Below are positions 63,495 through 64,000 of a stretch of 64,000 bases of DNA, in pieces. Within the stretch, counting starts at the first letter, position 1, and each line of letters starts with the position of its first letter. The DNA is taken from assembly GCF_001953885.1 (NCBI RefSeq), contig NZ_MQUS01000003.1, positions 371,948-435,947 on the forward strand, in the 5' to 3' direction. The notes under the pieces are model-generated. The model saw nothing but the letters and a program-made list of their open reading frames with translations. It was not told where the DNA came from and ran no database searches. The position numbers and the translations under genes are program-made. Source of the DNA: Streptomyces sp. IMTB 2501 (GTDB lineage: Bacteria; Actinomycetota; Actinomycetes; Streptomycetales; Streptomycetaceae).

Positions 63495-63959
63495 ATGAAT
63501 ACGGGGAGTGACGAGTCGGGTGAGATCGCCGTGGCGGCGGACCAGGCGAAGGCGGACCCGCGGGAGGCCGGGGCCGAGGACAGTGCTGGGCTCGGCTCCC
63601 GGGCGCCGGAATTCATCAAGGCACGCCGGCCGCTGCATCCGAGCTGGCAGGTCGGCGTCTTCGCGGTCGGCCTCGCGGTCGTCGTGGCCGGGATCATCAT
63701 GTTGCCGCTGCCGGGACCCGGCCGGGTGGTGATCTTCGGGGGCATGGCGATCTGGGCGACCGAGTTCGTCTGGGCCCAGCTCGTGCTCCGCTGGACCAAA
63801 CGCAAGGTCACCGACGCGGCCCAGCGGGCCCTCGATCCCCGGGTGCGCCGCCGCAACATCACACTGACCGTGATCGGGCTGGTCAGCGTGGGCGTGCTGG
63901 TCGGGATCTGCCTCTCGAAGTCCGGCGTCGTCATGCCGTGGAAGATCAAGGATCAGTGA
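63495..63959 (+). CDS. TIGR02611/PGPGW-type membrane protein
   Basis: A 154-residue protein of the TIGR02611 actinobacterial family. After an acidic N-terminus, membrane helices follow (FAVGLAVVVAGIIMLPLPGP with the LPGPGR motif, VIFGGMAIWATEFVWAQLVL, and a C-terminal LTVIGLVSVGVLVGICL). The function is unknown. ATG 63495 lacks a clear ribosome site; an in-frame start at 63462 is possible. It is divergent from ssgB, with an AAACCC/GGGTTT small inverted repeat (63385-63402) between them. Confidence 0.85.
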   Translation: MNTGSDESGEIAVAADQAKADPREAGAEDSAGLGSRAPEFIKARRPLHPSWQVGVFAVGLAVVVAGIIMLPLPGPGRVVIFGGMAIWATEFVWAQLVLRWTKRKVTDAAQRALDPRVRRRNITLTVIGLVSVGVLVGICLSKSGVVMPWKIKDQ

Positions 63960-64000
63960 GCTTCTTCAGCCTGGCCACCGATCGGGGGACGGCTGTGCGG

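Overview
The window is high-GC actinobacterial DNA and almost certainly a Streptomyces chromosomal core segment. The evidence is strong third-codon-position G/C bias, GTG/TTG starts, an arginine cluster in the order argC-argJ-argB-argD-argR, a sporulation-specific ssgB, an SsgB-type/CGNR/zf-TFIIB gene complement, and PHO-box and ARG-box operators of the Streptomyces type. Gene order matches what I recall of the S. coelicolor chromosome between the arg cluster and ssgB. No transposase, integrase, phage gene or CRISPR array was seen.

Layout. 1-9.5 kb: end of a GHL10 glycosidase-like gene, a DMT transporter divergent from a MocR regulator (their start codons overlap), an acetyltransferase, a histidine-phosphatase-like protein without its catalytic histidines, a secreted GH51 arabinofuranosidase with a promoter/operator, and a deletion scar joining the 3' ends of a sufS-like and a CHAT-domain gene. 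9.5-14.4 kb: argCJBDR behind an ArgR operator. 14.5-15.9 kb: ECF sigma factor and zinc-binding anti-sigma factor. 15.9-26.6 kb: a mostly minus-strand block holding a repeat-bearing Ser/Thr kinase, an ABC exporter, a tiny His-rich protein, ApbE, two FMN-binding proteins and two membrane flavo-reductases, followed by a divergent two-component system. This looks like an extracytosolic flavin electron-transfer locus and is the most system-like part of the window. 26.7-29.1 kb: L,D-transpeptidase, a PNPOx-like flavoprotein and a secreted protein with a recently duplicated domain.

29.1-40.3 kb: argG and argH behind a second ArgR operator, an aldo/keto reductase, a TetR-MFS pair, an acyltransferase, PHO-box-controlled glpQ1, a sigma-like factor, acetyltransferases, small membrane proteins and a HAD phosphatase. 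40.3-43.4 kb: a Met/Cys-rich leader peptide with an attenuator-like region ahead of metN-metI-metQ. 44.2-51.5 kb: corrin/siroheme genes cobL, a giant (about 820-residue low-complexity)-BluB-CobT fusion, and cysG. 51.6-56.4 kb: an rRNA/tRNA methyltransferase, a transmembrane Ser/Thr kinase, a small membrane protein, and two adjacent damaged genes (a phosphotransferase with an in-frame stop and a frameshifted zf-TFIIB gene). 56.4-57 kb: five tRNA genes (3 Val-GAC, Cys, Gly). 57.1-64 kb: pabB-pabC, a GNAT, a DsbA-like protein, small membrane proteins, CGNR, ssgB and a TIGR02611-type membrane protein.

Functionally the segment joins arginine synthesis (both operons under ArgR), methionine import (leader-peptide control), B12/siroheme synthesis, p-aminobenzoate synthesis and extracytosolic redox chemistry. 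All functional statements come from reading motifs by eye; no database search or folding program was run.
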